Source: Glandiceps talaboti
Taxonomy: Eukaryota; Hemichordata; Enteropneusta; Spengelidae
Assembly: GCF_964340395.1 (NCBI RefSeq)
Contig: NC_135561.1
Coordinates: forward strand, 19,151,740 to 19,215,739
Reading direction: 5' to 3'
DNA length: 64,000 nt
Shown piece by piece: positions 1 through 11,513 of the stretch. The translations under genes and the position numbers were made by a program. Each line of letters opens with the position of its first letter. Positions within the stretch are counted from its first letter, which is position 1. Under the pieces are notes generated by a model. It ran no database searches, was not told the DNA's origin, and saw only the letters and a program-made list of their open reading frames with translations.

Positions 1-1520
1 AGTACTTAAGCAAATGTTTTGCAATTTACTATGTGGCATTGTCGGGCTGTAACTTAGCGCTGATTCGATTTTGGTGGGCGTGGCTTGCATAATTAATGAT
101 ACTTTCTATAATTAATGACACATAGTGAAGCCCTTTTAATAGTAGGCACCCAGTCAGGCCTAATCAGTGATTTGTATCTCACTTGTAATTGATCTTGAGA
201 CAGACTTTGGACTTGAAGGAAATGACACCATGTGTGTGTAGATCCAGTGAGCAAGTCAACTACTTATTTTTTCCCTCCGTAAGGAATACTCGACACAAGT
301 ATACATGTCTCGAGTAGTGCTCAGTACAAACCTGTAATGGAGGGTTGTATGATGCCACCAGGTGACAGGGTGGGAGAGGACAATCACGTGTGGGGTCTTG
401 CCACGTCAGAAGATTCCATTAAACTATTTCTTGAGTGAACGGAGAAAATTGCTTCTCTGTATGTTATTTGTATTTTCCTCAAGATTTGCCATCCATCCTA
501 CATTATATAACAACTCTCTACTTCTTTCACAGGTACGTTTAGACATTATCTATAGTACGTGTTTATTGTGTAGTATTTTGAACTAGAACTTGATCGTGTG
601 AATTGCCTCCAAAAGCATGAAAAGTTAGCGACGTCATGCAGTTCTTACATGTGTTCTATTTATAGCCGTTACACGCGTCAACTGATGCATATTGTAGTTT
701 GAGACACTTTGTACTTGTAACTTTAGCGATAGTTTCCAAATGATGATTACGAGTTTCTATTTCACTGCCATGAGTACTTTTGAAGAGTCTGTTGTATTTT
801 TGCATAGATTTTCATGTCAGTTTTGCCAAAGTACATTGCCTAGTACCCAGACTGTTGTGAATCATTGTACTGTTATACCGCCACCGAGAGGCGAGTCGAT
901 TATATAAGTTTGGGACCATTACTTGTATCTTAATTTAGCATATCTGTACTTATAAGATGAATCAAGTTTATTTTGAGAGAGATTTATTATGTAAAGTCTA
1001 TATATATATATATATGTCTATTGTATATTTTATTTTAAGCAGATTCCATTTCTTGAGTGAACGGAGAAACTTGCTATTCGGCGGCCATGTTGAATCGTTT
1101 GACAACTTTAAAATGTGTGTATTTTGCTTTTTGAAAAGAGAAATATAATCGAAGAGACAAATCCATCAGGTCAATTTGTAGAACAAAGCCAGGTAGGTTC
1201 AACTTGCATTCATTGACGTATATATATAGAGATCTCATGTAGCAAGCCACATTAGCCCCTAACTCGGGCAAATGCCAATGTTTTTGTTTTAACATGATTG
1301 TCCATTTTTGTAACGGCCAGCCTCATCCTATCAATTTATAGCAATTTTGAACCTAATATGCCAATTAGACCATGTGTAAATATTAATATTGATGCATTGG
1401 CATGTCAATCTATAGCGTTAATCATTTAACATATTCTCTCAGCAAATGCAAATATTCTTTAGTTAGCTAACCGACGCAAGCGTTGATACATCATCCCACT
1501 AATGTATTTTCTCTTCATAG
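1..1520. other. Non-coding stretch upstream of SDR exon
   Basis: No exon could be supported here. It should be intron or upstream sequence of the dehydrogenase gene whose last exon starts at 1521. It holds a short direct repeat (412-455 and 1041-1075) sharing the words AGATTCCATT and TTCTTGAGTGAACGGAGAAA, and a TA tract at about 999-1014. Open frames here are short and look like chance. Confidence 0.5.
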
Positions 1521-1613
1521 ATTGGTGAGTTGGCAGCATTTCTGTGTTCTCCTGCAGCTGATCAGATGACTGGTACAACTATTCCCATTGACGCAGGTTT
1601 CACTGCACAGTGA
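1521..1613 (+). CDS. Last exon of a short-chain dehydrogenase (3-hydroxybutyrate dehydrogenase-like), copy 1
   Basis: A pyrimidine tract and AG end at 1520, followed by 30 codons and a TGA. The peptide starts IGELAAFLCSPAADQ and ends PIDAGFTAQ. This is the C-terminal block of SDR oxidoreductases: a helix with LA.FLCS, then the T-G-T.-P-I-D-G/A-G strand. It is closest in memory to bacterial-type D-3-hydroxybutyrate dehydrogenases, which oxidise 3-hydroxybutyrate to acetoacetate with NAD. The Rossmann glycine motif and the YxxxK active site would be in exons before position 1 or unrecognised in 1-1520. A second copy of this exon end lies at 10252-10299. Family is well supported; substrate is inference. 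Confidence 0.75.
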   Translation: MGELAAFLCSPAADQMTGTTIPIDAGFTAQ

Positions 1614-1686
1614 TAGATTAAAACATCATTCAAAAATTGTATGCACACTTGAGATGTTGTCGTTCATCTATATTTGGATGATTTGA

Positions 1687-1688
<2 letters not shown>

Positions 1689-1738
<50 letters not shown>
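1689..1738. repeat. (CA)n microsatellite
   Basis: About 24 uninterrupted CA units in the presumed 3' UTR of SDR copy 1. Confidence 0.95.
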
Positions 1739-1859
1739 CTTCGTTCATTATCTGTTCATGTTTTGATATTTCAATCAATGCTAATGGATAGATCTAGAAT
1801 TAAGAGTTTTTCTTTAGTTTCTCCTCACAGTGATCGTTTAGTCATTATTCAGAAATATT

Positions 1860-1865
1860 AATAAA
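1860..1865 (+). other. Probable polyadenylation signal of SDR copy 1
   Basis: AATAAA occurs about 250 bases after the stop codon at 1613, at a normal place for a 3' UTR end. Sequence before it (about 1740-1830) is shared with the region after the second SDR stub (10400-10520), so both are probably old 3' UTRs. Confidence 0.45.
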
Positions 1866-2512
1866 TACTACCTTCCTGATAACTGATCTGTTGTTTTCCC
1901 TAATTTAGATTTTCATGATTTATTTGTTAATTACTTTCATACGTTTAACACACTTGCGAAAGGATATTGTTTAGCGAACTTTAACCCTTAAAATCTGGAT
2001 ACTTTACATTTAGGATGTAACCACAGTTTTGTGAATGACATAGCGCACCGGTAGAATACTCTTTGAAAGTGTTCAGATGCAATAATATGTGCAGTCTTCA
2101 TGGTAGACATGTTATTTAGTAAGAATTCACTATTATTCAAATGTATGTGTAATATATTTTAAGTTTATAAAAAAAATAGATGACCGATTCGAAACACAGA
2201 TATGAAGTCGTAATTGAGATTAGTGTATTGATATTTGACTACTGATAAATGTAACCTGCAAACTTTCGGTATCTGTACTCCTTATTGCGTTTTGTGACAA
2301 GTCCCTCTCTTCTCGCGGCTGCGCCGCTCGGCATACATAAACAGATTAGGGACGATAGTCACGAGTCTGGCAGCGAGACTCGTGTAGTGACAGCTTCACA
2401 TAAAAGCTGCACTGAGCCGCAACACGGGACGGTTATTAAAACTATTTTGTTAGTTATAGTAGTTTACTCGCAATATCGAACACCTTGACTGTATTGAATC
2501 ACGTGTGGGTAA

Positions 2513-2551
<39 letters not shown>

Positions 2552-2656
2552 GCAGTACACATACTATGGTGCACTATATCCCATCAAATTGATTTTGGGG
2601 TCCCCACCCAAGTATCCGCCACCCCGGTGAACAACGATTTCAACATAGTATAATTA
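1866..2656. other. Intergenic stretch with (GT)n tract
   Basis: No coding signal recognised. It contains a single diverged unit of the minisatellite that is expanded after SDR copy 2 (about 2040-2090, with CTTTGAAAGTGTTCAGATG) and a (GT)n microsatellite at about 2514-2550. Confidence 0.5.
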
Positions 2657-3697
2657 AGCAATAAACCACCCCCTGGGGATGGTATACCAAGAGGTTTTGA
2701 CCAGTGAACGAAATATATGCACGAGCGATAGCGAGTGCATATATTGAGTTCACTGGTCAAAACCGAGTGGTATACCTTCCCCAGGGAGTGGTTTATCGCT
2801 ATTATATTATACCAGTATATTGAAAATATCGGAAACAAGATAAGAACTAACGTTTTCTCGTTTCATATGCGCCTCTGTGTCTAATTTGCATAACAATACA
2901 CTACTTTTCAAGACAGCTGATCTTGGCCTCAATGTGAACGTCGTGCAGCGACTGGATTTATTTATCTGCTCGTCGTTTCTAGGGATAATCTGTTCATTGA
3001 TCGGCTCATTAAAAGTGCACAGTGATGAATAAACAACCTGTTTGACTCAAGGTATAAACTTGAAGTGGTTTATTGAATACAGCGTGCTTCGATCGTTCCC
3101 GGCCGAATTGGCGACTCAGTGAAATGATAGACAGGTTGATATTTACAATGTATTTATATTACTGGAAGTTACATCAGTAGATTTTCGGGTTTGAGGATTT
3201 CCCTCTCGGATTGATGACTGATAATCTAGGACAGGATCCCAGACAAATTTCTATTTAGATTAATGGTAAGTCGGCCAGTGTAACCTCTTTCACTTGCTTC
3301 ATTTTTATGACAGGACAGGACAGCTCACCAATGTTTCCACTCCAGCCGCGCCGAGGCTGGGACGTGCATGCCTAGCGCCTTGACCTTAGTACATGTAGTA
3401 GGCGATGATTTGAACAAATACGCGATGACTGGGTTGCTTTCGAAATTTCCTTCATAATTTCTCATAAAATATTGTCTCATTGAGAGAAAATCCTCCTCTG
3501 ACAATTCGAAGAGTTCACTATCAGTATCACGGCGGACTACAACTCAACGCTCGTGCAGACGAACAAAATTTGGACGCGTGCCAGCAGTGCATTATCGTAC
3601 CAGCAGTGCATTATCACTCGTTTTAGACGCGCTAGTTCGATGTCTAGACCAATCAGATCCCTCGATTTCCACCATCAATATACTGGTATAATATAAT
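2657..3697. mobile_element. Palindrome-headed transposon, solitary copy
   Basis: The unit opens with a 144-bp near-perfect palindrome (2657-2800): AGCAATAAACCACCCCCTGG on the left is answered by the inverse ending GTGGTTTATCGCT. The palindrome is followed by ATTATATTATACCAGTATAT (2801 on). The far end carries the inverse, CAATATACTGGTATAATATA (3676 on), so the body has inverted ends of about 22 bp. A short ACAGG run and a degenerate reading frame on the - strand (about 3330-3530) lie inside. The same unit occurs as a tandem array at 31742-34714. No transposase was recognised, so it is probably a non-autonomous DNA element. Confidence 0.7.
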
Positions 3698-4217
3698 ACT
3701 ACTTATAGATGAAATAGACCTCTAATTGACATATACAATGTCTAACCATTGGCATTTTAACAACGTTATAGTTAATACGCGGTTGGTCATGATCGGTGAA
3801 TGATACGCCAGTTATTAGCGGAGTTTAATACACGATACATATACTGTTTAAACAAATAGTCAATATACATATATATATATATATCGCTATATGATTTATT
3901 ACCAAAGTTCGGATCACAAATGGGACATAAATGTTATATATTCGTGTATTCTGTTGATTATTCTATAAGAATTCTTGAAAAGTAGTGGCAATCTGAGAGT
4001 TCTTAACACAATTGTATGGACTGTTAACAATTTCCAACTAATGGAAATAGTAGAAATTAAGTTATTCTTCACACCTAGGGTTGAAATGTGTTCTTTAAAA
4101 AGTTAAACATCATTATGGTAAAGGTCAGCACATCTGATGGTTGTACCATTGAGAGTTGGAGAGTTTCTTTACTTTAAGAGTCTGTTTAAGGCAATTTCTA
4201 GACTATCCTTCTACTAC

Positions 4218-6317
4218 ACAGGAAAAATGTACGGCGTCTAGAAATGAAATGGCGAAATACACAGCTTGAGATAGATCGACAAATTTTCATCTCCATGCGA
4301 TCTGATTACTTTCGTCGTTGTGATCACGTGAAATCTAGTTACCATCGACGTCGTATCCAAGAGGCTGACTCTAGGAAACTTTTTAACATCGTTGGTGAAC
4401 TTTCCAATGCGAATGCAAGTAATGGCAAAGCCTTGCCAAATAATATCCCTCTCACGGACTTGCCATCAGAATTTCTCACCTACTTCGAGTCCAAGGTAGC
4501 CATGCTTCGAAACGGACTTGTCGTTCAACAGGATGACTCCCACGATACCCTACCACCCCATGTATTCACTGACTTCAATCCGGTTATAGCCGATCAGGTT
4601 AAAACAATCGTGAAACAATCCTCCGCGAAGTCTTGCGACCTCGATGTCTTACCATCGGACATTATCAAGAAGTCTGTCAACACCCTCACACCTTTCTTGG
4701 TTGACTTTTTTAATTGTTCGCTCATGACAGGCATTGTCCCATCTCACTTCAAATCCGCCATTATTCGGCCACTCCTGAAAAAACCGGACCTTGACAAGAA
4801 TATGCTGAAGAGTTATAGACCAGTGTCAAATCTTCCATTTCTTTCAAAAGTTCTTGAAAGAATTGTTGCACAACAACTACATAGCCATCTTACCAGGTTT
4901 AATCTATTCGCAAAGCGCCAAAGTGCATATCGTCCTAATCACAGCACCGAAACAGCCCTATTACGGGTGCATAATGACATCATGCGTGCCCTAAACGATA
5001 AAATGGACGTCGTTCTCATCATGTTGGATTTGTCGGCTGCGTTCGATACGATCGATCATGACATTCTATTAAACAGACTGCAATCAAGATTCGGCATAAC
5101 TGGCACCGTTCTGTCCTGGTTCCGATCATATCTGTCAGATCGCAATCAGTGTGTCAAAGTCGGCAATGTAACATCGGCCAGTTCGACAATGAAGTACGGT
5201 GTTCCACAGGGATCGGTACTTGGGCCAATCCTTTTCACACTATATACATCACCTTTGGAGGATATCATCGAAGGTCATGGTCTGGATTGTATGATGTATG
5301 CCGACGACTCCGAAGTCTATGTTGTTTGTAGGCAACCAGATGATGTACGTACCTCTCTCGAGGAATGTATCGACGATGTACGTGGCTGGATGAAGTCAAA
5401 TCTACTCATTCTGAACGATGACAAAACGGAAGTTGTCCATTTCTCGTCAAGCTTGAAACCTGATGCAACAGAACTGTCTAGCCTAAGGATCGGTGACATT
5501 GATATCATCCCTTCGAACTCGGTCCGTAATCTTGGCATGATTTTAAATAGGAATGGTGCTATGTCCGATCACATAAACCAAGTTTGTAGAAAAGCCCACT
5601 ACTCATTATACAGAATTGGCAAGATCCGTAAACTTCTCGATCAGGACACTACCGAGACATTGATCCACGCATTTGTAACAACTCAGTTAGATTATTGTAA
5701 TAGTCTCTTGTATGGAATTAACAAAGATCAGCTTCACCGTTTGCAATCTCTTCAAAACGCTGCAGCACGTTTAGTTAGTCGTTCCCGTAAATTTGACCAT
5801 ATTACACATGTATTAGTTGATTTACATTGGCTGCCAGTAGAAGCACGTATTAAGTTCAAGGTTATGTTAATTACTTTTAAAGTAATCAGAGGCTTTGCAC
5901 CAGTGTATTTGACAGAGCTGATAGAGCAGTATGTTCCTTCTAGAGATCTCCGCTCTGCAGACAAGTTACGTCTGATTCCACCCCGCGGTACATTCAGTAA
6001 GACATACGGCCAGAGAGCCTTTTCAGTTTGCGCGCCATCACTGTGGAATAAGTTACCTGTAGAGATTCGTACTGCAAGGAATGTTGAGTCTTTTAAACGC
6101 GGTTTGAAAACCTATCTTTTTAATATGTATTATCAGTGATTCGTTTTTTGGTTTGCTGTACATTTATTTCACCGCAGGACTGTGTGTTCTTTACCCTACC
6201 ACTTGCAATGTGTATTTTTAAATTTTGCATATTCTTTTTAGAGTTTCTGTACATCGCACTGTGACGTATGTGTAGTGCGTTTTCTAAGAAATTAAAATAA
6301 TAATAATAATAATAATA
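4218..6317 (+). mobile_element. 5'-truncated CR1/L2-like non-LTR retrotransposon
   Basis: The element carries a long reverse transcriptase frame but no endonuclease domain upstream, and its 3' end is a run of ATA triplets (about 6293-6317), as in CR1/L2-type LINEs. In-frame sequence continues upstream of the first ATG to about 4220 (RKNVRRLE before MKWRNTQ), so the ATG is internal to the original frame. The open frame over 1.9 kb indicates a young insertion. Confidence 0.85.
4244..6139 (+). CDS. LINE ORF2 fragment: reverse transcriptase
   Basis: An uninterrupted 631-codon frame. Motifs in order: SYRPVSNLPFLSKVLERI (RT block 1-2, about residue 190), the catalytic aspartate in LDLSAAFDTIDHDIL (about 262), GVPQGSVLGPILFTLY (block 4), the catalytic YADD (about 352), and LNDDKTEVVHF. 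After the RT comes the C-terminal region usual in CR1/L2 elements (HRLQSLQNAAARLV, DLHWLPVEARIKFK, SLWNKLPVEIR). All catalytic aspartates are present. With no endonuclease it should not be able to move by itself. This is a mobile-element gene, not a host gene. Confidence 0.9.
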   Translation: MKWRNTQLEIDRQIFISMRSDYFRRCDHVKSSYHRRRIQEADSRKLFNIVGELSNANASNGKALPNNIPLTDLPSEFLTYFESKVAMLRNGLVVQQDDSHDTLPPHVFTDFNPVIADQVKTIVKQSSAKSCDLDVLPSDIIKKSVNTLTPFLVDFFNCSLMTGIVPSHFKSAIIRPLLKKPDLDKNMLKSYRPVSNLPFLSKVLERIVAQQLHSHLTRFNLFAKRQSAYRPNHSTETALLRVHNDIMRALNDKMDVVLIMLDLSAAFDTIDHDILLNRLQSRFGITGTVLSWFRSYLSDRNQCVKVGNVTSASSTMKYGVPQGSVLGPILFTLYTSPLEDIIEGHGLDCMMYADDSEVYVVCRQPDDVRTSLEECIDDVRGWMKSNLLILNDDKTEVVHFSSSLKPDATELSSLRIGDIDIIPSNSVRNLGMILNRNGAMSDHINQVCRKAHYSLYRIGKIRKLLDQDTTETLIHAFVTTQLDYCNSLLYGINKDQLHRLQSLQNAAARLVSRSRKFDHITHVLVDLHWLPVEARIKFKVMLITFKVIRGFAPVYLTELIEQYVPSRDLRSADKLRLIPPRGTFSKTYGQRAFSVCAPSLWNKLPVEIRTARNVESFKRGLKTYLFNMYYQ

Positions 6318-7116
6318 TCCTGGCAATAATTTCACATTTCCAAACGACAGTACATCTAAAATTAGCCATTAGTTTTTAAGAAAAAATTAATACCATTATG
6401 ACAGTAAACAAATGGTGCATCTGATTGTTGGGTGACTGCATGAGTGACCTCTAGAGAGAGGTAGTCCTAGCAGGTACCTAACAGATCTGAAGATGTTTTG
6501 GCTCTATTAGGGCAATTTTAGGTTATTCATAGCCTTTGCATGTAAGATAACGTTTCACACCTTCGAAAAGCTTAAGTTAATGTAAGTTGTAAATGAGTTT
6601 TGCATGACATATAAAATGGGCCAGATAGTGTCCATAACATTGGTATAGCGGCATTACTGTTGCAAATATAGTAAACTCACTGGTGCATGTATGTTAGGGA
6701 ATGTAAGGTCCTCTTACCTACTACATGTATTATAATACAAACTGGAATCTGATGAGATGTGGTAATGTGTAGTGTCAATAACATATAGTGTCCGAAATAG
6801 AAAGCATATACTGAGTATTAATCCCTTCATACTGAAAAGTAGAACAATTTGGATTAACTTCTTTAAATTTATAAACTATCTATATACCATTACGGAACTT
6901 TCAACTTTTGCCCCAAAGTGCAATATGTTATGGATATTCGCCATTGATTGTAAAATACCCAAGTCCAAGTATTTACATGACATATGTTCTGTAACAAGTA
7001 TGGTAGGTACTACATTGTATATGCATATGTACAGTTATGTTTGAGCGTCACTTCAGGTGAAGTAATATTTAAAAAAAGTCCACAGTTCAGACAAGGTCAC
7101 GCCACTATAGATTCAT

Positions 7117-7265
7117 TCAAAACAGGATGACCCCTATATCCCAAATTTTCAAAACAGGATGAACACCCCCCGCCAATTTCGAAAACAAGGTGACCCCCTA
7201 CTAATCCCCCCCCCCCCAAAAAAAAAACAACAACAACAACAACAACAAAAAACAACAACAACAAA
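7117..7265. repeat. C-rich dispersed repeat with (CAA)n tail
   Basis: Iterations of the kind TTTTCAAAACAGGATGACCCC, then a poly-C run (about 7206-7217), a poly-A run and CAA triplets. The opposite strand reads GGGGGTCAT...TTTT. Related stretches are at about 7640-7735, 8570-8690, 29400-29490 and 52890-53000. Confidence 0.7.
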
Positions 7266-7902
7266 TGTCCGGTCTCTAATATTACCTTTGCCTTACTGCA
7301 TTTGTGCAAAAGTCACCTCAGCGAAACCCCATTCCAAAGTTCAACTTAGCGATACCTTATTGCAGAGATCACCTCGGTTAAACCAGACTGTGTTTATAAC
7401 CCTTCATTCTCGCCTTATTTAAAACGTGTTTGAAATGTCTTTCTCAAGAATCAGCAGGGGTTCGAGAAACTTGCTGTCAGAGGCCTAACCAGTGAGACGG
7501 TAAGATATATAACAATTAACGGTACTTTATAAATGACAGACTCCCACCCCATTGTTCACGGTGCACTTTTACATTTTTTATGTTGTTCGGTAATAGCGAT
7601 TGTAACCATGTTTTAAGAGATTCAGTGTTAGGGAGCCTTCAGTATTTACAGGGGTCATTTTACAAACCTGTTCTTGGGGAAGGGTCATATTTTGCATTAC
7701 AATGTTTGGGGGAGGATCTCATTTTACAATCCGTAGTTTTGTGACTATTTACACCAATGTTATATGGTACAAAAAGAGAAAGCAAAATGAAGTATAAATT
7801 ATCTGTTATCTCCCTTTTAAAACACAACCGTTTAGTACATTATTACAGGGATGAACTGCTCTTCTTGATTGGTGCATTGTATTGTCAATATTGATATACA
7901 AA

Positions 7903-8257
<355 letters not shown>

Positions 8258-8399
8258 ATTGGTTGATTAAATAAAATACAAGGGAGTGTTATACTTTGTG
8301 AGTGAATCATGAATTTCGATGTAGTACACATGTATAACATTTTACTTGATTATTCAGTACATTTGTTTTACAACATTATTCTGTGACATTTCTTTTCAG

Positions 8400-8524
8400 A
8401 CAATATGAAATATCATCTAGTTACATTCCAGCTGATCTTACTGATTTAACTTCGATCAAGAATCTCTATGAAGAAGTAAAAGACATTCATTGCGATGGTG
8501 TGGATATTCTTGTCAATAATGCAG
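8400..8524 (+). CDS. SDR internal exon with the NNAG motif, copy 2
   Basis: Acceptor TTTCTTTTCAG ends at 8399 and a donor GTACAT follows 8524. The peptide runs QYEISSSYIPADLTD ... DGVDILVNNA(G). This is the SDR strand-beta4 region: the acidic D of ADLTD that contacts the cofactor and the structural NNAG motif. No other exon of this copy was found between 1614 and 8400, and its last exon (10252-10299) is broken by a LINE, so the copy is probably a pseudogene although this exon itself is open. Confidence 0.7.
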
Positions 8525-8718
8525 GTACATAATTGGCTTCATACAAATATGATGTATATAAGGGACCGGTCAGTGTCTTTGGCCTGGGGGTCCCGGTAGA
8601 TTGGTGGGGGGGGTGTTTTTTAAATTTGCAGGGGGGTCATGCTGTTTTGAAAATTGTGGATGGGGGTCATTGTGTTTTGGATCGTGACGGAAGAAAAAAA
8701 AACTTTTCTACAATGGCA

Positions 8719-8785
8719 TATAGTTTGTTTTGTTCCGAGCGATCGTCGCCTTCATTCGGAACAAAACAAACGACACAAAACTATG
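8719..8785. repeat. Small foldback element
   Basis: ATAGTTTGTTTTGTTCCGAG is answered by CGGAACAAAACAAAC...AAAACTAT, giving a hairpin with about 28-bp imperfect arms. It lies just after a G-rich repeat (8570-8690). Confidence 0.65.
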
Positions 8786-8949
8786 GAGATACAGGTAAAT
8801 AAAGCATTTATTTAGCCACTTTCACCACATCGGATTTTAATCAGATTGGCTCTTCCCCTACCTCTTACTGACAAGATGCTATCAAACTGTATTTCAAAAA
8901 TATTTCAACCCTATGTAAATGCTTTTTACATGTTGGTGCTGTCTTGTAA

Positions 8950-10250
8950 AGCTTGGAAATTAAATTATTTTTACCTCCAGGGTTACATGGAGATATACAT
9001 TTCTTTGTAAAGACGCATGTTTATTTTTTAATTTGGATAAATTCTCTGGAGGTTGAAGTAAATCTTCGATGGTGACGTATACCTTATCCAAGTATCTGGT
9101 TTTACCATTTTTAAGAAATGCTGGAATGGATGAGATGATGCCAAACCATCTGAACTTGTGTATCAATGATACAATATCGTTGGAAATTTTCTCCCATGGA
9201 ACTAGTTTGTCTCCCGAAAACAAGACGGAAACACTATTTATACCATTATTGCTAAAATCATCGTAGTAAAATGAATATCCTCCGATCAAAATATACTTAT
9301 TGTTCCAAATTATTTGATCCCTGTTGTTATGTTGTTCTTTTGTAAACTCAGACCATATATCAAAACATTCTGTCATAAAATCAGTGAACTTGACAGGTAG
9401 ACATTTTGTATTAAAATTACATTTGAATAAGATACTGCCTTCAACTTTTTGTAACTTACTATCCACAAAATATTTCCACAACCTGAGGCAGCTGGATCCA
9501 ATAGGTTTTTAACCAGAGAAATCCTGTTTGCTTCTTGATAACTCGGGCATTTTTATCCCTCCTTGGCACACACCTCCTATCATAGTTCTTCTTACCACTT
9601 TGTCTCTACCGTTCCAAAGAAAATTGTAAATAGTTCGGTGAACCCACTGAATAATAACTTTAGAGATTACAATATTTTGTAGAAGATATGAAAATTGTGA
9701 TATAGCTAGAATTTTAATAATTTGAACTTTACCCAATAGGGTCAAGCTCCTACTCTTCCAAGAGTACAACATTTTTTTCATATTATCCATTGCTTTAGAG
9801 ACGTTTTTCTTTATGGCATCCTGTCTGTTGTATGAAAAGCAAATTCCTACAATCTTAATAGAAGACGTGGACCATTTAACAGGTTATCCTGTTTCAACCT
9901 CCATTTTCCAATCCATGCAGCCTCTGCCTTATCAACATTGATTTTTAGCCAAATGAGCAGCTTAAAAAGAACTTCAACTGAATTAATACTGGTCAAAAAA
10001 CAAGTCATGGCATCTGCAAATGAAGACTCTTTGGTTTCAATTCCTGAGATTTTGATTCCATTGATGTTTGTGTTTGCTCTTATAGACAAGAAGAGGGTTT
10101 CAAGCACTAAAATAAACAACAATTGCGACATGGGGTCACCTTGTCTAACACCCCTTTGTAATTTGAATGTCCTGTGCAGTAGCCATTATTCATAACACAG
10201 CTTTCTATGTTGTTATACAGACCCTTAATCCATTTTCGAAATGACTCGCC
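8950..10250 (-). mobile_element. Degenerate L1/Tx1-like LINE fragment
   Basis: On the - strand, from the high coordinate down, broken frames give WIKGLYNNIESCVMNNGY (RT), MSQLLFILVLETLFLSI, FADAMTCF in place of the catalytic F/YADD, then SWKSRSLTLLGKVQIIKILA and IYNFLWNGRDKVVRRTMI, and finally a 174-codon C-terminal frame (8960-9481). These are blocks of the L1/Tx1 ORF2 order. Frameshifts separate them and the second catalytic Asp is replaced by Ala, so the copy is dead. Its truncated 5' end abuts the SDR stub at 10252. Confidence 0.8.
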
Positions 10251-10251
10251 A

Positions 10252-10299
10252 ATGACTGGTACAAGTATTCCCATTGATGCAGGTTTCACTACAAAGTGA
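10252..10299 (+). pseudogene. Truncated last exon of SDR copy 2
   Basis: MTGTSIPIDAGFTTK and a stop, nearly identical to the end of the exon at 1521-1613 (MTGTTIPIDAGFTAQ). The sequence before the first codon is LINE, not the expected AAFLCSPAADQ block. The 3' flank is also related to that of copy 1 (shared CTAATGGATAGA near 1780 and 10485), showing a tandem duplication that included the 3' UTR. Confidence 0.75.
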
Positions 10300-10559
10300 T
10301 TGGTTAAAAGTCATCGTTTATTTTGAAGAAGAAAACAATTGTTTAAAATACATTCAAAACTTGTTTACACACAACTGAGATTGTCTTTACAAAGCGGTCA
10401 TAATAACGTTCATCTATACTATTGATTGCTTTAATTTCACACATTTTATACATATCATAACTATATAGTTTCATATTTTGTACTAATGGATAGAATTATC
10501 AATACTTTCTCCTATCAGTTGTCATAGTAATCTAACTTCATAAATAACACATTTAATAA

Positions 10560-10945
10560 CACATTTTAAAATGACCGAGCGTACCTTTCACCAGTATAAA
10601 TACACTTTTGAAAGTGTCCAGATGTACTTTCTGTACTCTGCTACTTTTGAAAGTACAACCAGGTGTACCATTGACGTGTACTTTACTATTTTTGAAAGTA
10701 AACAGGTGTATCAATGTCACGTAATTTAGTTCTTCTGAAATTGTCCCCGTGTACATTGTCCAGTAGTTCTAACATTTTTTAAAGTGGTGTACATTTGACT
10801 AGTATTTAAACGCTTTTCGAAAGCAAGTTGGTTTATCTATGGCATATACTTTAGTTCCTGTCAAAGAGTCCAGGTGTACCTTTGGCAAGTACTTTATTAT
10901 GAAAGTGACGAGGTGTACCATTGCCTTGGATTTTAGTACCCAAAG
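10560..10945. repeat. Diverged ~60-65 bp minisatellite
   Basis: Six or so degenerate units built around TTTTGAAAGTG...CAGGTGTACC...TACTTTA. A single related unit lies in the same relative place after SDR copy 1 (about 2040-2090). Confidence 0.65.
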
Positions 10946-11446
10946 GGGGAACACTACTCAGGGAAATAAAAACATTTTCATAAACAATGGGTTCAGGAGT
11001 ATCATCATATGTTTTTACATCACCTGCAATTACTTGTGATTTCAGAGAAACATCAAGTTGATATTTTGCCTTTAAGGGTATCTTTACTGTGGGCCACATG
11101 GCCTCATGGGAGTCAGCAGAAATGATTATTAATGTAGAAAAAATGAATATTCATGACTCCTGAGGGCGTATTCCCTTCAGTACAGGACATCTCTCATGAG
11201 CAAAGCATGGCAGATCATGTCGTAAATCATAACTGTCACAAAAAGTGGGCCTTGTAGGAGTCCATAAACAAATAAATCAACAATTGTACAAAAATAAACT
11301 CAAATGTGGATAATTCTCTGCACTGTAGTACAGGACTGTTTATTTGATGCGTTCATTGACCTCACAGTAATAGCAATAAATTAACCCTTGCAACGTCACG
11401 CCCCTGTTTTAAACAGTGAACTTCATATAAATAATCACTAACGCAT

Positions 11447-11513
<67 letters not shown>

